DNA of 64,000 nt from an uncultured Bacilli bacterium (GCA_947632375.1 CANRPF010000005.1:1-64000), one strand, 5' to 3'; positions 19,525 through 28,526 are shown, counted from the first letter of the stretch. Program-made: numbers and translations. Notes: generated by a model not told the origin, from the letters alone.

Positions 19525-19722
19525 CTAATCTTTTATAAAATGAATAACATAGGCTATTACAACAATAGCCACCCATATAAAATAATATGTAGGTTTGTCA
19601 ATTGTTAAACCAAACAAGGTTTTAAAACCTCTTATGATAATATCATCAAACCCAAATAGTGCTAAAAACCAAGCACAAAATAATATCTCAACTATACTAA
19701 TAAACACAAATCTCACCACCAT
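19525..19722 (-). CDS. small membrane protein
   Basis: Two hydrophobic segments. Confidence 0.55.
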   Translation of the reverse strand: MVVRFVFISIVEILFCAWFLALFGFDDIIIRGFKTLFGLTIDKPTYYFIWVAIVVIAYVIHFIKD

Positions 19723-20090
19723 AAATCAAAGAAATATTTTTTAAATAATGATAAAGATTTTTTAATTTTCTTTTGTTGTCTATTTGAAGGTTCGTCTTCT
19801 GTTATTATAAGACCAAAACCCTCTATCATTTTGTCTAGTATATCCACCCACTCTTGCATATCATTAAATTCACATGGATAAGATAAGTTATTAGTGTCTT
19901 TGAAATAACGTAGATAGGTATATATATCCATAGCCAATACAATGTCCATTTCCCACGTATCTGCTTCGGACAAGCCTACATCTTCGTCTATTTCATATCT
20001 ACTGTCATTTTTATCCTTATTGAAAGGATATGTGTCTTCATTCACCCCTAATTCTCTTAGGTACTTATTTAAGCGTACCATGTTATACAC
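19713..20090 (-). CDS. hypothetical protein
   Basis: ORF. Confidence 0.6.
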   Translation of the reverse strand: MYNMVRLNKYLRELGVNEDTYPFNKDKNDSRYEIDEDVGLSEADTWEMDIVLAMDIYTYLRYFKDTNNLSYPCEFNDMQEWVDILDKMIEGFGLIITEDEPSNRQQKKIKKSLSLFKKYFFDLWW

Positions 20091-20713
20091 CTCCTGCCTT
20101 CGTTCTTTTCATTAGATATACCACCTTCTGTATCCCACCTATAGACGTATATCTTATCTTTTGTATATTTACATTTTGGTAAAGTTGCTTTAAAACTATC
20201 ATAAAAGAAAGCGTCTTCCCCAAAACCATACAAACTAAATAAATTATCAAATCTTATATTATGTTTATTTAGATAACTCAACCTATAAAGTCCACTCCAC
20301 ACGTAAGCACAACCAGCACGTTCTACGTATTCGTCGTCTCCCGTGTCGTCTATATAATCAAAGCCATACAAATCATATTGTCCGTCTTCTATATAGCCTA
20401 ATAGAGTGTTTATATAATTATCTAAGACATAATCGTCGCTATCCATAAATGTTATATATTCGCCTTTTGCATTGTTAATACCAATATTTCTACACTCTGC
20501 AACCCATAAATTTTCTTTATTGATTACATAATGAAAGTTTTTATTTTTAGATATTTTATGTTTAAGCATTATATCAACACTATTATCTGTAGAACAATCG
20601 TCAATGAATATTACCTCAACCTCTTCTGTTAACTGATTGTTTACACTATCGAGCATTTGTTCGAGATACAAACTTTTATTATAGTTTGGAATAACTATGG
20701 TTAATTTAATCAT
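20069..20713 (-). CDS. family 2 glycosyltransferase
   Basis: LTIVIPNYNKSLYLEQMLDSV...FIDDCSTDNS...ITFMDSDDYVLD. Confidence 0.9.
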   Translation of the reverse strand: MIKLTIVIPNYNKSLYLEQMLDSVNNQLTEEVEVIFIDDCSTDNSVDIMLKHKISKNKNFHYVINKENLWVAECRNIGINNAKGEYITFMDSDDYVLDNYINTLLGYIEDGQYDLYGFDYIDDTGDDEYVERAGCAYVWSGLYRLSYLNKHNIRFDNLFSLYGFGEDAFFYDSFKATLPKCKYTKDKIYVYRWDTEGGISNEKNEGRRCITWYA

Positions 20714-21197
20714 TTAATATCTCCAAAGCCTTATAATAATCGTTCATAGTAAATCCTACATTAGTAGATGTTTGAACTAAATGTTCTTGTTGTTCTGGTA
20801 AAAAATCATTGTCGTCGTCTAATATAATGTAGTTATTAATTTCAGGGTGTTCTTTTAAATACACGTCTATCTCTACACCTCTAATATTCTCTTTTGAATA
20901 AATCATTGGCGTAGAGCCGAGTATTTTAATATCTTTTAATAATCCAGAATTATATAAACACTCGTCAACATTATTGCTAGAACGCCAAGACGAAGATATT
21001 ACTATATGTGAGTTTGTATCTTTACATAGTTTATTTAACCACATAATAGACTGTCTATTTGAGACACAACCACTACTCTCATTACATAATAAGTAATAAA
21101 ATCCGTCTCTTTTTACTTCACCTTTAATATTAAAAGGCTCTGTACTAATTTGAAATGTATTGACTACACCGTCTATATCTAAAAATATAACATTCAT
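20706..21197 (-). CDS. HAD-like phosphatase
   Basis: MNVIFLDIDGVVNTF...ISSSWRSS...IILDDDNDF. Confidence 0.75.
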   Translation of the reverse strand: MNVIFLDIDGVVNTFQISTEPFNIKGEVKRDGFYYLLCNESSGCVSNRQSIMWLNKLCKDTNSHIVISSSWRSSNNVDECLYNSGLLKDIKILGSTPMIYSKENIRGVEIDVYLKEHPEINNYIILDDDNDFLPEQQEHLVQTSTNVGFTMNDYYKALEILND

Positions 21198-21243
21198 AAT
21201 AATCTCCTTAGAAATATTTGGGGTGGCGTAAAAGCCACCTCTA

Positions 21244-23244
21244 TTAACTAAATAAATCTATGATTGTATCTTTTGTGATAGCCTCTAAAGATAAATCAAT
21301 ATCTGCTTTTATTTCTTCTTCAACTATATCGCAAGAGCCGTCTTCGTTCTCTTTAATTACAGATTTTTTATATGTAGGACTATTAATAACGATAGCACCA
21401 GCGTCTGTAAGTAAGTCATGAAGTTTTAATCTTGTTCTTGAATTTTGTTGTAAGAAATCAAATGCTATTTTTTTGGCTTCTGTTTGCCTAGAAGATATAT
21501 TGCTACCTTGTGAAAAATCTTCAAAGTATAATTTTATATCTTCGTCTGTGATAACCATAAGTCCAATAACCATATCATATTGATTAGGCACTACTTTTAA
21601 ATTACATTGAGCCAATATATTATTAGGGTCAACAACATAATTATCACTTAAAGTTGCTTGGTATGGATTATCTTCTTTTGCAACCATGAACTCAAATGGA
21701 ATTTCTTCATTATTTGCTGTAAAATTATTTAATGTTATTAACCAAGCACCATATCCATAATCTCTGCTAACATAAAATACTTCTGTTGCACCTAAAGGTT
21801 CAGGGGCTGTTGTCAAGTCACCAGAGAACAAGATACTATTATTGCTTGTTTTATATTGGGCGTCCCAACCAAAACTCTCATTCTTATTCATTTGCTTTAT
21901 ATCTAAATCAACTCTACCGTTTTTATTAAACCAATGAATACCATAAACCATATTACTATCTCTTGGAACAGAAACACATGAACCTACTGGAATATTACCA
22001 ACGAACATCTTCTCGCTTGTAGGAGCTGCGTATGTAATGTTAGACGGAATGTAAACTACTTTACCGTTAACTTTATCTGTCATTCTCATTACTAGATAAG
22101 TATATATGTATTCATGATACGCAGAGAATTTAGTTTTAATAGGTTTACTAATACTATCTATTTGTTTAGCATATGTTTTACCATTTCTAATTTTATATAG
22201 CATAGCATTATTACCTGTCATTCTGTAAGATAAAGCATTTAAAATTCTAATTACTCTAAAAACGGTAGCGTCGTTTAGTTCTTTTGTTAATTCTTCAAAA
22301 TCAATATGAATAAGGTGTTCACTATTATAATTTACATCTGTTATGTGATTTAATAAACTATCTTTTAAAGGTTTATGATTTTTCTTGGCAAGTTTTCTTA
22401 ATTTATTGATTATTAAGTTTATACCAGTTCTTGTAGTCTTTTTGCTATCATAATAGTAATTATCACTCTTTACCTTTAAAGCAAGAAATAATTTTTTATT
22501 TCTTAGGAATATAGAAGATAACTTCTCATAACCACCAACAGTATTAACATATTTATTTAACAAATCAAATCTTGTATCAATATCGCTACATTGCAACTCT
22601 TCTATTAATTCTTTGCTTTGTATTTTTAATGTTTTACCTGTTAGTTTATATATCAAATAACGTAAGAACTCGTCTGGATTTTTTGGTACAACACCATATC
22701 TATCGTATAAGGCTATTTTAACCTCTCTGTTTTTGATGTCGTCAAACTCTTCTCTTCTAAGAAAATCGGATAACAACATAACATCTTCAACTGTATCTTT
22801 AGATAAGGCTATACCACTTGTCAATAAGGTCATAAGTTTTTCATTAACTTGTTTTGTTGTCAATGGTCTAATATAAATTAAATCAACATCTTCTTTTAAT
22901 TCTGGTATCTCTAATTTTTCTGCTGGAATATATACTGTCTCTTCGCTATAAAGTCCTAAAATTTCAAGACCATAAGTTGTAAAGTAATGAGTTAATTGTT
23001 GACTAATTAAAGTATTTATATCTTTATCAGCAACAGTTTGAAAACTCTTATGAAAAGTATTATTCCATTGTTTACCGTCTTTACCATACATTTGAATAGC
23101 GTCTTCGACAATACTATCGTCAGCAAAATCTGGAATTAATAGACCATATTTAAAACCACGTTCATTAAAACTTTCAGCCTTTTCTTCTGAATAAAAACCT
23201 TTAAATAATCTTAATAACGACTTTTGCATTTCCATAACAAACAC
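21244..23244 (-). CDS. large protein with possible TerD-like C-terminal region
   Basis: RVDLDIKQMNKN...SILFSGDLTTAPEPLGATEVFYV...AWLITLNNFTAN; family assignment tentative. Confidence 0.55.
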   Translation of the reverse strand: MFVMEMQKSLLRLFKGFYSEEKAESFNERGFKYGLLIPDFADDSIVEDAIQMYGKDGKQWNNTFHKSFQTVADKDINTLISQQLTHYFTTYGLEILGLYSEETVYIPAEKLEIPELKEDVDLIYIRPLTTKQVNEKLMTLLTSGIALSKDTVEDVMLLSDFLRREEFDDIKNREVKIALYDRYGVVPKNPDEFLRYLIYKLTGKTLKIQSKELIEELQCSDIDTRFDLLNKYVNTVGGYEKLSSIFLRNKKLFLALKVKSDNYYYDSKKTTRTGINLIINKLRKLAKKNHKPLKDSLLNHITDVNYNSEHLIHIDFEELTKELNDATVFRVIRILNALSYRMTGNNAMLYKIRNGKTYAKQIDSISKPIKTKFSAYHEYIYTYLVMRMTDKVNGKVVYIPSNITYAAPTSEKMFVGNIPVGSCVSVPRDSNMVYGIHWFNKNGRVDLDIKQMNKNESFGWDAQYKTSNNSILFSGDLTTAPEPLGATEVFYVSRDYGYGAWLITLNNFTANNEEIPFEFMVAKEDNPYQATLSDNYVVDPNNILAQCNLKVVPNQYDMVIGLMVITDEDIKLYFEDFSQGSNISSRQTEAKKIAFDFLQQNSRTRLKLHDLLTDAGAIVINSPTYKKSVIKENEDGSCDIVEEEIKADIDLSLEAITKDTIIDLFS

Positions 23245-23259
23245 CTTCTTTACTATAAT

Positions 23260-23735
23260 ATTAAAATAGACGAGAGGTAATACAAGCCCATAATGTAATA
23301 AAGGAACCTCTTGTGTCTATTAAAACAATATAGGCGACGAGTAATCTCCTTCTTTTTTGAAAATGGCTCTGCCATACATTAGTAGGGACTCGTTATGCCT
23401 ATATTTATATATTACAAGAACGTAGACTAAATCAATATCCATTTACTAACTATTCGTTAATATGAAAGGAAGCCTATATGTCCTTATAACCAAATTTAAG
23501 TGGTTTAGGTTAGATTTGCACTAACATATAAGATTTATAACTTTACGACCTCATGAGAAAGTACGACTTTATCGAATATGATAAAAATTACAATAACGTC
23601 TCCACTCAAAACTATCTTATGTTCTACTTGAACTACTAAACCATGAGTGTTCGGCGGATTAGACCGAACATACTTGATATACTACAAAAATCAATCGAAA
23701 AACAATATATCAAGAAGTAAAAAATGAAAAATAAT
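23260..23735 (-). ncRNA. structured RNA region A (strand inferred from the flanking operon)
   Basis: No ORF; inverted repeats at 23265-23321, 23330-23402, 23550-23647, 23558-23570, 23648-23670, 23673-23714. Confidence 0.55.
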
Positions 23736-23739
23736 CGGT

Positions 23740-23900
23740 GTGCTTTGACAGGAGTTGAACCTGTAACTACAGAATTAATATTGATTGAAAAATTTACAAA
23801 AAACAATCAACAAAGGTAAAGTATATTAAGAGGAGTCGGAAATATGAAAACCGCTGCTCTAAAAGAGTATTCTGTCGCTTTACGTTAAGCTACAAAGCAC
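23740..23900 (-). tRNA. tRNA-like structure with about 90-nt insertion between anticodon-stem halves
   Basis: Acceptor TGCTTTG/CAAAGCA, D-arm GCTT/AAGC, ACAGA/TCTGT, T-arm ACAGG-TTCAACT-CCTGT. Confidence 0.45.
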
Positions 23901-23907
23901 ATATAGA

Positions 23908-24052
23908 TTTCAACTCACAAATTATAGGCTATTTTGGAAAAGGGGTACCAAAATCCTAAATAATAAAGTTCTATTTGTGATAACAATTTTAAACATTGTC
24001 GTACTAAGTTCAAATAATTACAAGAACAATGTCTCCTAATTGTGAGTTGAAA
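23908..24052 (-). ncRNA. structured RNA region B (three-way junction)
   Basis: 13-bp closing stem TTTCAACTCACAA/TTGTGAGTTGAAA; internal ATTTTGG/CCAAAAT and ACATTGT/ACAATGT. Confidence 0.55.
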
Positions 24053-24059
24053 ATAATAT

Positions 24060-24135
24060 TGGTGGAACATACAGGGCTCGAACCTGCGACCTTCTGCTTG
24101 CAAAGCAGACGTTCTCCCAACTGAACTAATGCCCC
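24060..24135 (-). tRNA. tRNA-Ala (TGC)
   Basis: GGGGCAT/ATGTTCC with G3:U70, TTTGCAA anticodon loop, encoded CCA. Confidence 0.92.
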
Positions 24136-24298
24136 AAATATGAGGTTCGCAAATCTAGTGGAGGAAAATTCACTAAAATTTGTTATGACATGCAAACTTC
24201 CATGATATGCAAACCCTAAAAGGAAATAATAATCATAATGACATTCATATTACATCAAAAGATTATCGAATAATAAAATGTACAAAAAGTAATACATT

Positions 24299-24373
24299 TG
24301 GCAGGGGGTGTAGGAGTCAAACCCACTCGACAGTAGTTTTGGAGACTACTCGGCAAATCGTCGCCTACCCCCT
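24299..24373 (-). tRNA. tRNA-Trp (CCA)
   Basis: AGGGGGT/ACCCCCT, GTAGT-CTCCAAA-ACTAC, G73, encoded CCA; short D loop. Confidence 0.8.
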
Positions 24374-24445
24374 AGGAAAAGGGAGGGAACCCTCCATAGA
24401 GGTGATTTCTATGAAAAGCATACAGTAAACGATAATAATGATTTT

Positions 24446-24545
24446 ACCTATCTAAATCATGTTCTCTAAGCCATATTTTGTGTCCCGATTTGTAATGGCA
24501 CTTGTTTACTGAAAGACGCTTTCACTTTTTACAAAGCAGATAGGT
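24446..24545 (-). ncRNA. structured RNA region C
   Basis: Closing stem ACCTATCT/AGATAGGT; inner TGAAAG-ACG-CTTTCA and GCCAT/ATGGC. Confidence 0.45.
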
Positions 24546-24586
24546 TTTTGTTTGACAGCGTCCTAACCAACTCTTATCATAATAAC

Positions 24587-24615
24587 ATTATATCATAAAT
24601 AATCACTATTGTCAA
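24587..24615 (-). promoter_or_regulatory. sigma70-like promoter of the tRNA/ncRNA operon
   Basis: TTGACA-17-TATAAT (minus), TGA extended -10. Confidence 0.82.
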
Positions 24616-24955
24616 GAAAATTTTGTATTTTTTCTTGAAATTCTTCCACTAATATACCATTGTCCAAAGAAAACGATATATTTATGGCTTTTAGAGATGT
24701 TAAAAGTACATCTATGGTATCCATTTTACCAACATTTGCTGCGTAAATGATAATTTCTATTATATCAGCAAGTTTATCTTGAAAATCTACAATAGAAATA
24801 TCATTTTCTTTAGTAAAAACCTCTATTATATGGTTTTTTATTCTTTCTTGTTGTCTTCCTACTTCTTCTAAGCAGTCCATACAAGCATATTTATCAATCT
24901 CGGATAGTGGAACTAAATTTTCTGTAGAACCACATTGCAAACATTCTTTAATCAT
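24593..24955 (-). CDS. zinc-binding hypothetical protein
   Basis: CLQCGSTENL...CMDC. Confidence 0.65.
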   Translation of the reverse strand: MIKECLQCGSTENLVPLSEIDKYACMDCLEEVGRQQERIKNHIIEVFTKENDISIVDFQDKLADIIEIIIYAANVGKMDTIDVLLTSLKAINISFSLDNGILVEEFQEKIQNFLDNSDYL

Positions 24956-25716
24956 TTTAAAGTATTAAGTATTTCGTCTAACATTACAGCACATTCGTCT
25001 GGTGATATTTCTCTGTTAGCTCTCATACCCCTTCCAAGATATTTATACCAAGAAACTTCATAATCACGCCACTTGAAGTTGTAATCTTCTGTAGCACTCT
25101 CGCTCCAGTCATAAGCAAATGCGTCAAATGTATTACCATGAAATCTTTGTCCTGTATTTTTAAATGGACTTTCGTATACCTCATTATTTTTATTCCACAT
25201 ATATGTACATAATCTATCTTCTATTGTTCTTAAAGCAGAATATACATAATTTGGAACGTTATGACTATATTCTTTGGTGTTTCTAAAATCTTCGTCAGCC
25301 CTAATATCAAGACAATTAATACCAAGTTCTACTCTATTATCATACAGAACCATTTTTTGTTCTTCATTGAAAAAAGCGTCTTGGTCGTTCCACCCAACTA
25401 TTAAATGTAAGTAAGGCTCTTCTTTGCCTTGCAAATTAACAATAATTTGAGTAATATCTTTATTCTCTAATCTATCAAAGACACTACTGTCAACACCAAG
25501 TATATCTATATACGTCAAATCATAAATCTTCTCATTGAATATTATAAAAACACTACCACATATCAAATCTGACTCTATATTACCATTTCTATAATAATGA
25601 GTTGTTGTAATATCTTCAAAGAAATAACTATCAATGTAATCTGCTGGAATAGTTGCACTATCACAATTTTCAAAAACAAGTTCTATACTTTTTAGTTTAT
25701 CATTCTTCTTCTCCAT
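24952..25716 (-). CDS. hypothetical protein
   Basis: 254-aa ORF. Confidence 0.65.
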   Translation of the reverse strand: MEKKNDKLKSIELVFENCDSATIPADYIDSYFFEDITTTHYYRNGNIESDLICGSVFIIFNEKIYDLTYIDILGVDSSVFDRLENKDITQIIVNLQGKEEPYLHLIVGWNDQDAFFNEEQKMVLYDNRVELGINCLDIRADEDFRNTKEYSHNVPNYVYSALRTIEDRLCTYMWNKNNEVYESPFKNTGQRFHGNTFDAFAYDWSESATEDYNFKWRDYEVSWYKYLGRGMRANREISPDECAVMLDEILNTLK

Positions 25717-26650
25717 TATACACGCTCCTATCTGCGTCAGCCTTCATTAATATTTCTAATTTAGAGAATAATTCTTCTCCTATCTTTTCTTTAGTTTTAT
25801 CTAAATCTGCAATAAATTTATCCATATGGTGATATATCAAAGTTGCCACTTGCATATCTTCTAACTCTACTTCTGTTAATAAGAAATTTCTATGTTTATA
25901 ACAGTTAGCATATAGTAAATACAAGTAAGCAGAAACTTTATGGTGACTATAATAAGTAGATGTCTGTTTTTCTTCGTTGTAACCTCTACAATAAGGTTTA
26001 CCTATATCATGAAATCTACCAGCACGACGTAAAATTTCGTCTCCGTCGCTCCACTTATAAGCCTTATCACACGTATTTAATAAATGCTCTATTAACGTCT
26101 GTGTATGATGTATATTGCCCTGTTCATAATTATACCCTATTCTAGTCAACAAGTCAATAATCTCGTCGCATGGAAATGTGTCAGTATTTGCATAGTGTAT
26201 TTTGTCAAATCCCTCATAATACATTGGAATATCTATGTTTCGTATCATTGACAATAACTTATCTTCTGGAATATGTCTTTCAGGTCTTGTTAAATTACGG
26301 TCAAATAAAGTACCAATAGAACATAAACATAATATAGCCTCAACGTTTGCTATTTTTTTTGTTTCATTAATTATGTTTTTACGTCTTTTTATGTTAAGGT
26401 TGGTAGCATTATAAATGACATCTTTGCCTTCTTGTAAGGCTTTTCTTGAACGTTTTCTCATTTCAGCAAAAACCTTTTCGTTATGTTCTTGGTCTTCAAA
26501 ACCAAATAATTCTACTCTAATATCGTCACTTGAAACAATAGCACACTCTACACCATTTTCTTCTATATGTTCTTTTAACATATTGGCAATCGTGTCTTTC
26601 CCAGAGCCTGGAACCCCTATCATTACATATAAGGTGTTTTGTCTTCGCAT
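25700..26650 (-). CDS. polynucleotide kinase-like P-loop kinase fused to HD phosphohydrolase
   Basis: MIGVPGSGKDTIA...; GRFHDIGKPYCR...YYSHHKVSA. Confidence 0.82.
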   Translation of the reverse strand: MRRQNTLYVMIGVPGSGKDTIANMLKEHIEENGVECAIVSSDDIRVELFGFEDQEHNEKVFAEMRKRSRKALQEGKDVIYNATNLNIKRRKNIINETKKIANVEAILCLCSIGTLFDRNLTRPERHIPEDKLLSMIRNIDIPMYYEGFDKIHYANTDTFPCDEIIDLLTRIGYNYEQGNIHHTQTLIEHLLNTCDKAYKWSDGDEILRRAGRFHDIGKPYCRGYNEEKQTSTYYSHHKVSAYLYLLYANCYKHRNFLLTEVELEDMQVATLIYHHMDKFIADLDKTKEKIGEELFSKLEILMKADADRSVYNGEEE

Positions 26651-26940
26651 ATATTACTCACCTTCTTTGCTTTTTCATTTCTCAATTCTATAATAGCCAG
26701 AATTGAATAATTTGCTAAATCTAATAAAGTATCTTCTATCTTCTCGTCAACAACTTGCTGGTCTTTTTTGTGATTTAGAGTAGTAACTCTATTTATTTTA
26801 TCATACATTCTAACTAGAAAAGCGTCTAATCCAAATTTATTATATGTATCAGCAACACTATCTCCATAATCTGCATTTTTCTTTTTGTATAAATCTAGCA
26901 TTTGTTCTGTAATATCTTCAAAAACCTTTTCTTTATTCAT
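26623..26940 (-). CDS. DUF1599 / nucleotide modification associated domain 1 protein
   Basis: LYKKKNADYGDS...FLVRMYDKINRV...EDTLLDLANYSILAIIEL. Confidence 0.75.
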   Translation of the reverse strand: MNKEKVFEDITEQMLDLYKKKNADYGDSVADTYNKFGLDAFLVRMYDKINRVTTLNHKKDQQVVDEKIEDTLLDLANYSILAIIELRNEKAKKVSNICEDKTPYM

Positions 26941-26942
26941 AA

Positions 26943-27191
26943 CTACTCACTCTTTTCTTCTGCACAAATTGTTAATAATTTATTATTTACTTCTTTAGCA
27001 TTTTCAAGTTTTTCTTCTAAAACTTCTATGTCCCCTTCTTTAGAAGACACATCAGCATTTAAGTCAGCTATTTTAGAATTTAATTCTGCGTTAACTCTTT
27101 CAATATGTATTCCTCTAATACCAGTTATAAAAGCACCAACAATAAATATTGAAAATATTATTATAAAAATTTTATCTGCTTTTGTTCTCAT
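26943..27191 (-). CDS. membrane-anchored coiled-coil protein
   Basis: N-term TM IFIIIFSIFIVGAFITG then coiled coil. Confidence 0.55.
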   Translation of the reverse strand: MRTKADKIFIIIFSIFIVGAFITGIRGIHIERVNAELNSKIADLNADVSSKEGDIEVLEEKLENAKEVNNKLLTICAEEKSE

Positions 27192-27372
27192 TAAAATACC
27201 TCCTACACTCTTTATCTTGTAAAGCGTCTGTAACAACCATATTTCCACAACGTCTATCAATATCACTATCTTTAATGCAACACACAATAGACACTATGAC
27301 ACAAGATATTGCAAACATAATTATTACAAGACATACTATATCTCTTGTATTTATCATTTTACCCCTCCTCAA
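27172..27372 (-). CDS. small membrane protein
   Basis: TM segment VCLVIIMFAISCVIVSIVCCI. Confidence 0.5.
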   Translation of the reverse strand: MRRGKMINTRDIVCLVIIMFAISCVIVSIVCCIKDSDIDRRCGNMVVTDALQDKECRRYFNENKSR

Positions 27373-27883
27373 TATCCCATTTATCTACATTTAATTTTTC
27401 ATATAGATAAGTGGATTGCTTTTTAATCATTCTTTTTGTTATCTCTAACTTTTTACAGGTCTCTTTTATCCCTTTTAGTGGTAAATCTTTGTCTGTAAAA
27501 TAAAGTCTTAAAGCATATATTAGAAAATCGTCAAAGTCTTCACATTTAGCAAGAGATGTAATCTCTTCTTTTACGAATAATCTACCCACTAATTCTTCAT
27601 ATATTCTGACGTCTCTTTTATAATCAGTAAATTCTTTACGGATTTCTTTTTCGTCAGCCATTGCTTCTTTAGCCTTGTCTTGCCATAATAGATATTTGTC
27701 AAAACTTTCACTCTTTTCTTCTAGGAGAGCTAAATACTTATTTTTGAAATCGTCTCTTTCTTCAATTACTTGTTGTAAGTTTTTTCTGCAAGTCTTTAAT
27801 TTCTTTTTAGTCTGTTTTCTCTCTAGTTTATCATTTTGCTTAATCTCTCTTCCCTCTAAGAACTCGCTAAACACTATAATCAC
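27359..27883 (-). CDS. hypothetical coiled-coil protein
   Basis: ORF. Confidence 0.6.
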   Translation of the reverse strand: MIIVFSEFLEGREIKQNDKLERKQTKKKLKTCRKNLQQVIEERDDFKNKYLALLEEKSESFDKYLLWQDKAKEAMADEKEIRKEFTDYKRDVRIYEELVGRLFVKEEITSLAKCEDFDDFLIYALRLYFTDKDLPLKGIKETCKKLEITKRMIKKQSTYLYEKLNVDKWDIEEG

Positions 27884-27900
27884 CTCTCTATCTTAATAAG

Positions 27901-27929
27901 ATAATATCATAATTATTTATCTTTGTCAA
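27901..27929 (-). promoter_or_regulatory. sigma70-like promoter
   Basis: TTGACA-17-TATTAT (minus). Confidence 0.75.
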
Positions 27930-28182
27930 TATTATTTTTGAAATTATTCCAAATTTCTAATGTTTTATTGTCTATTGGTATTCTAAGCAGTATAATCCCT
28001 TCTTTAGTTATAACGTCATAGACAGTTACTGTTTTATTATTAGGTAGGATAACATTTTGTAGTGGAACAATGTCTTGTAAATCGTTCATATCTACATATA
28101 TGTTACTATATCCTTTTTCTACTGTATCATTTTTGACACCAAATATTATATATTCAGCATTTTTGTTAATAGGTTCTTTCAA
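27913..28182 (-). CDS. hypothetical protein
   Basis: ORF. Confidence 0.6.
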   Translation of the reverse strand: MKEPINKNAEYIIFGVKNDTVEKGYSNIYVDMNDLQDIVPLQNVILPNNKTVTVYDVITKEGIILLRIPIDNKTLEIWNNFKNNIDKDK

Positions 28183-28510
28183 AAAAATCGCCCCTTTCTT
28201 GTAGGTTTAAGGCTCTTTGACACTCTGGACAAAGACCGTATCTATCAAGCCAAGGCAAATATGATAAATTTTTACCACATCTGCAACATATAAAACCTAC
28301 ACTTATCTCTTTATAAAATTGTCTACGGTATTTATTACCCTGTGTTACTGCGTTTTTCTCTCGTTCTGTATCAATATTGATACAATTATCAATATCTAGG
28401 AAAACTTTGTTTTGCATTTGAACAGGTACGTCTTTGTTTTTCAAACGAGATGTACGCAATTTATTTTTTTGAAAAACTAAATCTTCGGTTAAATCAACAT
28501 TAGTCTTCAT
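28166..28510 (-). CDS. zinc-ribbon protein
   Basis: CCRCGKNLSYL...YGLCPECQRAL. Confidence 0.65.
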   Translation of the reverse strand: MKTNVDLTEDLVFQKNKLRTSRLKNKDVPVQMQNKVFLDIDNCINIDTEREKNAVTQGNKYRRQFYKEISVGFICCRCGKNLSYLPWLDRYGLCPECQRALNLQERGDFFERTY

Positions 28511-28526
28511 AATATTCTACCTTTCA

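Noticed and set aside
23740-23900. Assignment as tRNA-His (G-1 and C73 present)
   Set aside because: No GTG anticodon can be formed from the sequence between the anticodon-stem halves.
23915-24195. Two minus ORFs (62 and 61 aa) in the tRNA block
   Set aside because: They overlap tRNA-Ala and the 13-bp-stem RNA; translations are of RNA genes.
24207-24428. Plus-strand 73-aa ORF
   Set aside because: Runs antisense across tRNA-Trp in the noncoding block; no RBS or recognisable protein.
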